Part shown: in pieces, positions 5,104-7,816 of the stretch
Layout of the letters: each line of letters starts with the position of its first letter
How positions within the stretch are numbered: the stretch's first letter is position 1
Source of the DNA: Ruminiclostridium sp.
GTDB lineage: Bacteria; Bacillota; Clostridia; Oscillospirales; Oscillospiraceae
Direction of reading: 5' to 3'
NCBI GenBank assembly: GCA_017560855.1
Contig: JAFZEB010000195.1
Span: 1-7,816, forward strand
Length of the DNA stretch: 7,816 bases
The notes under the pieces: generated by a model
What the model saw: the letters and a program-made list of their open reading frames with translations, nothing else
Databases searched by the model: none
What the model was told of the DNA's origin: nothing
Position numbers and translations under genes: made by a program

Positions 5104-6921
5104 ATGAGTATGATCAATTTAACCATCAACGGCATTCCCTGCCAGACCGAAAAGGGTACCACCATTCTCCAGGCTGCCCGCAACAACGGCATCCACGTTC
5201 CCAGCCTCTGCCACCTGAAGGACATTCACAAGTACGGCACCTGCCGTATCTGCGTGGTCGAACAGGTGGGCGCAAAGAACCTGCAGGCATCCTGCATGGT
5301 GGAAGCCCAGGAAGGCATGGAGATCTACACCCACTCCGAGCGTGTTCGTAAGGCTCGTAAGACCCTGTATCAGCTGATGATCTCCGACCACAACAAGAAC
5401 TGCCTCTCCTGCCTGCGTAACCAGGACTGCGAGCTGCAGGCTCTGGGCCGTGAGCTGGCTGTGCAGGACGATCCCTACGGCAACGACGAACAGCCCTATC
5501 AGGGCGTTATCGACGTGTCCGAGTCCATCACCCGCGACACCACCAAGTGCATCCTGTGCCGCCGCTGTGTCACCGTCTGTAACGAGATCCAGTCCGTTTC
5601 TGTCCTGAATGCACAGAACCGCGGCTTCGACACCAAGATCACCCCCGTCACCGGCCTGAAGCTGGGCGACACCAACTGCTCCTTCTGCGGCCAGTGCGTG
5701 GCCGTCTGTCCCACCGGCGCTCTGTCCTCTACCATCCATGAGGACCGTGTCTGGAAGGCACTGGAGTCTCACAAGCACGTTATCGTCCAGACCGCTCCCG
5801 CTGTCCGTGTGGCCATCGGCGAGTGCTTCGGCCTGGAGCCCGGCACCATCCAGACCGGCCGCATGGTGGCCGCTCTGCGTCAGATGGGCTTCTACCGCGT
5901 CTTCGACACCAACTGGGCTGCTGACCTGACCATCATGGAAGAGGGCACCGAGTTCCTGAACCGTTTCGCAACCGTCCTGGACGGCGGCGAGGCCTGCCTG
6001 CCCATGATCACCTCCTGCTCCCCCGGCTGGGTCAAGTTCTGCGAGAACCACTTCCCCGAGCAGCTGGATCACCTGTCCACCTGTAAGTCTCCCCACACCA
6101 TGATGGGTGCCGTTATCAAGCACTACTATGCAAAGAAGCTGGGCCTGAACCCCGAAGATATGTTCGTGGTCTCCGTCATGCCCTGTACCGCAAAGAAGAG
6201 CGAGATCGCCCGTGCCGAGATGCAGAACGACGGTCTGCCCAACGTGGACGCTGTCCTCACCACCCGTGAGCTGGGCGACATGATCCGTGCCCACGGCATC
6301 AACTTCCTGAACCTGCCCGAGGAAGAGTTCGACAATCCTCTGGGTCAGTCCACCGGCGCAGCCGACATCTTCGGCACCACCGGCGGCGTTATGGAAGCTG
6401 CCCTGCGTACCGTCTACGAGATCATCACCGGCCGTGAGCTGCCCTTCCCCAACCTCCACGTTTCCCCCATCGTGGGCCTGGAGGAGATCAAGGAAGCTAC
6501 CATCAAGCTGGAGAACGTCAAGCCCGAGTGGTCCTCTGCTGAGGGCTTCGAGGTCAAGATCGCAGTCACCAGCGGTCTGCGCGGCGCCCGCAAGCTGATG
6601 GAGCAGGTGGAGGCTGGTACCTCTCCCTACCACTTCATCGAGGTCATGGGCTGCCCCGGCGGCTGCATCACTGGTGGCGGTCAGCCCCGTACCTTCCATA
6701 TCAACGAGACCCGCAAGGCTCGTATGGAAGCCATCTATCGTGAAGACGAAGGCAAGCCCCTGCGTAAGTCTCACGAGAACCCCGATATCAAGGCATTCTA
6801 TGAAGACTGTGCCGGCGAGCCCGGTGGCCACTGGTCTCACGAGTATCTGCATACTCACTATGTCAAGCGCGGTCTGTTCAATGAAATGACCGACGAGAAC
6901 TTCGTGGTGGAAAAGGACTAA
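5104..6921 (+). CDS. hydA: NAD(H)-linked [FeFe]-hydrogenase, catalytic subunit HydA
   Basis: HydA reduces protons to H2, or oxidises H2, at the H-cluster. Residues 1-75 are a plant-type [2Fe-2S] domain (Cys36, Cys47, Cys50, Cys64). His96, Cys100, Cys103 and Cys109 form the His/Cys [4Fe-4S] site. Two ferredoxin clusters follow (Cys149/152/155/159 and Cys192/195/198/202). The H domain, from about 225, carries L1 TSCSPGW (303-309), L2 MPCTAKKSE (359-367, Cys361) and L3 with GCPGGCITGGGQP (516-528; Cys517, Cys521). L1 has one cysteine where many family members have two. The small-subunit-like tail (HENPDIKAFYEDCAGEPGG, then HTHY) closes at about 586, followed by about 20 unmatched residues. At 605 aa it lacks the extra C-terminal [2Fe-2S] domain of Thermotoga HydA. 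The ATG at 5104 lies 10 nt after AGGGAGGA, 3 nt from the hydB stop. Maturation would need HydE/F/G, encoded elsewhere. Confidence 0.95.
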   Translation: MSMINLTINGIPCQTEKGTTILQAARNNGIHVPSLCHLKDIHKYGTCRICVVEQVGAKNLQASCMVEAQEGMEIYTHSERVRKARKTLYQLMISDHNKNCLSCLRNQDCELQALGRELAVQDDPYGNDEQPYQGVIDVSESITRDTTKCILCRRCVTVCNEIQSVSVLNAQNRGFDTKITPVTGLKLGDTNCSFCGQCVAVCPTGALSSTIHEDRVWKALESHKHVIVQTAPAVRVAIGECFGLEPGTIQTGRMVAALRQMGFYRVFDTNWAADLTIMEEGTEFLNRFATVLDGGEACLPMITSCSPGWVKFCENHFPEQLDHLSTCKSPHTMMGAVIKHYYAKKLGLNPEDMFVVSVMPCTAKKSEIARAEMQNDGLPNVDAVLTTRELGDMIRAHGINFLNLPEEEFDNPLGQSTGAADIFGTTGGVMEAALRTVYEIITGRELPFPNLHVSPIVGLEEIKEATIKLENVKPEWSSAEGFEVKIAVTSGLRGARKLMEQVEAGTSPYHFIEVMGCPGGCITGGGQPRTFHINETRKARMEAIYREDEGKPLRKSHENPDIKAFYEDCAGEPGGHWSHEYLHTHYVKRGLFNEMTDENFVVEKD

Positions 6922-6935
6922 TTCCGAACCCATAC

Positions 6936-6968
6936 AAAAGGAGCGAGACATCTGTCTCGCTCCTTTTT
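6936..6968 (+). terminator. Strong intrinsic terminator of the hydCBA operon
   Basis: GGAGCGAGACA (6940-6950) and TGTCTCGCTCC (6953-6963) form an 11-bp perfect inverted repeat around TC; in RNA the innermost pair would open to a 4-nt loop. The stem is followed by TTTTT. AAAA before the stem pairs with the T-run, so it could also work on the other strand. It begins 14 nt after the hydA stop. Confidence 0.93.
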
Positions 6969-6990
6969 ATATTTCCCCACAGAAAAAGAG

Positions 6991-7183
6991 TGTCAAAAAA
7001 CCTCGTAGAGTTTCGCCGTCGCAACGGCGAAATAAAGTGAAGTACGTTTTCTAGCGCGACATGTGCGTGCCAGAAAACACTTCTCGGCTTGTAAACGTGC
7101 GACTGTGCGCCTACAGCGCACAGTTCGTGCGCTGCAACAGGCCGCAATCCCATATGTCGGAAAAGGCTTTGCCTTTTTCGACA
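6991..7183. repeat. Hairpin-rich 193-bp element with terminal inverted repeats (MITE-like or structured intergenic repeat)
   Basis: The ends are TGTCAAAAAA (6991-7000) and TTTTTCGACA (7174-7183), inverted copies matching at 9 of 10 positions. Four hairpins fill the inside. TTTCGCCGT/ACGGCGAAA (7011-7032) has a 4-nt loop. A long interrupted stem (7039-7083) has arms GAAGT/ACTTC and GTTTTCT/AGAAAAC. ACTGTGCGC/GCGCACAGT (7102-7124) has a 5-nt loop. A 13-bp stem with one G-T pair spans 7155-7183. The direct repeat AAAAGAG lies next to the left end (6984-6990) and 4 nt beyond the right end (7188-7194), which could be the trace of a target duplication. There is no coding frame worth calling. A non-autonomous transposable element, a REP-like sequence or a structured RNA are all possible; copy number in the genome would decide. 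Confidence 0.5.
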
Positions 7184-7186
7184 GGC

Positions 7187-7215
7187 TAAAAGAGCAGGCT
7201 TTACAGCCTGCTCTT
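7187..7215 (-). terminator. Intrinsic terminator of the PepSY lipoprotein gene
   Basis: Reading the minus strand, an 11-bp stem (7215-7205 with 7200-7190) with a GTAA loop is followed by a short T-run. It starts 6 nt after the TGA at 7223-7221. The T-tract is only about four bases, so termination may be incomplete. Confidence 0.75.
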
Positions 7216-7220
7216 CTCAA

Positions 7221-7628
7221 TCAATCATTGTCTTTGTCATACTCCAGGATGTCCCCGGTGTCAGCATGGATGGTGTAGCTGTACTCCCAGCCATTCTGGA
7301 AGAAGTCCACCTCATACTCGGGCACACCGTCATCCACATCGAAGTCACCGTAGAGATTGGTAACCTGATCCGGGGTAAAACCTGCATGGTTCAGGGCGAT
7401 TTCCTGGGCCTGCTCCAAAGTCAGGGCGGCAGCATGACCGGAGGGTGCGGTCGGGGTCACAGCTTGTTCCATCTGTTCCTCCACCTGGTCTGCCTTCTGC
7501 TCTATTTGCTCTTCGATCTGGTCAGCGGCCTGCTCTGCCTGATATAAGCTGCTGCATCCGGCGGCCAGTGCAATGACCAGAACCAGCAGGACAAGGGAGA
7601 TCAACGAGGATAAAACACGAATCTTCAT
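7221..7628 (-). CDS. Small PepSY-domain lipoprotein
   Basis: This 135-residue protein begins with a lipoprotein signal peptide: basic MKIR, a hydrophobic stretch to residue 20, then LAAGC with Cys25 as the predicted lipidated residue. Residues 28-57 are Gln/Glu-rich with heptad-like spacing (QAADQIEEQIEQKADQVEEQ) and probably form a coiled-coil stalk. Residues 69-131 match the PepSY pattern: LTLEQAQEIALNHAGF, a central YEVDFFQNGWEYSYTI strand pair, and DTGDILEYDKD at the end. PepSY domains occur in secreted or membrane-anchored proteins and are proposed to inhibit proteases, though for most the partner is unknown. It should sit on the outer face of the membrane. The ATG at 7628 follows AAGGAGGT (7642-7635) by 6 nt. 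It has its own promoter and terminator and is probably monocistronic. Confidence 0.88.
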   Translation of the reverse strand: MKIRVLSSLISLVLLVLVIALAAGCSSLYQAEQAADQIEEQIEQKADQVEEQMEQAVTPTAPSGHAAALTLEQAQEIALNHAGFTPDQVTNLYGDFDVDDGVPEYEVDFFQNGWEYSYTIHADTGDILEYDKDND

Positions 7629-7657
7629 AAAACTACCTCCTTCCTATGTTTATACAG

Positions 7658-7686
7658 AGTATAGCATATGCAGAAGGGGCTGTCAA
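7658..7686 (-). promoter_or_regulatory. Promoter of the PepSY lipoprotein gene
   Basis: On the minus strand, a perfect TTGACA (7686-7681) and TATACT (7663-7658) are 17 bp apart. Transcription would start near 7651, just ahead of the AAGGAGGT ribosome site. The promoter lies in the short gap after the stop of the gene at 7712. Confidence 0.8.
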
Positions 7687-7711
7687 TATAATCCGACTAA
7701 TTCAGTCCAAT

Positions 7712-7816
7712 TTACTTATATTCCCGCAGCTGGACGGACACGCCATCGGGATCGTACACGTAGAAGTACTTGGCGGTGGGCTCGGGCTGGCGGATGTCAG
7801 AGGGACCGAAGCCGCC
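7712..7816 (-). CDS. VOC/glyoxalase-family protein, C-terminal end (runs off the right edge)
   Basis: The last 34 codons of a minus-strand gene are present, ending in TAA at 7714-7712. The peptide contains GPSDIRQPEP, then TAKYFYVYDPDGVSVQLREY. The pattern of an aromatic strand, DPDG, and a final hydrophobic strand ending in EY is the closing beta hairpin of vicinal-oxygen-chelate (glyoxalase I-like) domains. In glyoxalase I the last strand usually carries a metal-binding Glu (DPDG-x-x-x-E); here that position is Gln. The reaction and substrate cannot be assigned from this fragment. Only 25 bases separate its stop from the -35 box of the PepSY gene, and no terminator hairpin is visible between them. 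Confidence 0.75.
   Translation of the reverse strand, partial: GGFGPSDIRQPEPTAKYFYVYDPDGVSVQLREYK

Noticed and set aside
5119..6951. 610-residue open frame antisense to hydA
   Set aside because: Same cause as above. It also reads through the hydA terminator region and has no family features.
6991..7183. CRISPR array or tRNA/known ncRNA in the hairpin-rich region
   Set aside because: There are no regularly spaced direct repeats and no cloverleaf or recognisable RNA consensus; the hairpins differ from one another.

Overview
The window reads as chromosome from a strictly anaerobic, fermentative gut-type Clostridia, most likely an Oscillospiraceae/Ruminococcaceae relative. This rests on GC-rich codons (CCC, GGC, CTG, ATC), strong AGGAGG-type ribosome sites, TTGACA/TATAAT promoters, and a NADH-linked [FeFe]-hydrogenase operon. 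The genus cannot be fixed from the sequence alone.

Left region (1-2152): a 5' fragment of an ElaA-type GNAT acetyltransferase on the minus strand is divergent from a second GNAT acetyltransferase (394-915). Their two promoters overlap at the -35 box. Next comes a polytopic membrane protein (974-2107) with a DUF4234-like domain and a C-terminal SHOCT-like helix. Its promoter overlaps the stop codon of the upstream gene, and a clear intrinsic terminator follows it.

Middle region (2153-6968): a gene-free stretch of about 550 bases holds a nested inverted repeat with a TACA-NN-TGTA core, an AT-rich tract, a near-consensus promoter and a leader of about 250 nt. It feeds hydC-hydB-hydA (2710-6921), a tight operon ending in a strong terminator. 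HydC (168 aa, NuoE-like) and HydB (622 aa, NuoF-like, with FMN/NAD and ferredoxin modules) should exchange electrons with NADH. HydA (605 aa) carries the H-cluster and makes or uses H2. The set matches trimeric electron-bifurcating or NAD(H)-dependent hydrogenases. No H-cluster maturase (hydE, hydF, hydG) is in the window.

Right region (6969-7816): a hairpin-packed 193-bp element with TGTC(A/G)AAAAA terminal inverted repeats, probably a MITE-like or structured intergenic repeat, lies between the hyd terminator and a minus-strand gene. That gene encodes a small PepSY lipoprotein with its own promoter and terminator. The window ends in the 3' end of a minus-strand VOC/glyoxalase-family gene.

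No wholly new system is evident. The best leads are the shared -35 divergent promoter, the one-cysteine L1 motif in HydA, the uncharacterised hyd control region, and the 193-bp repeat.
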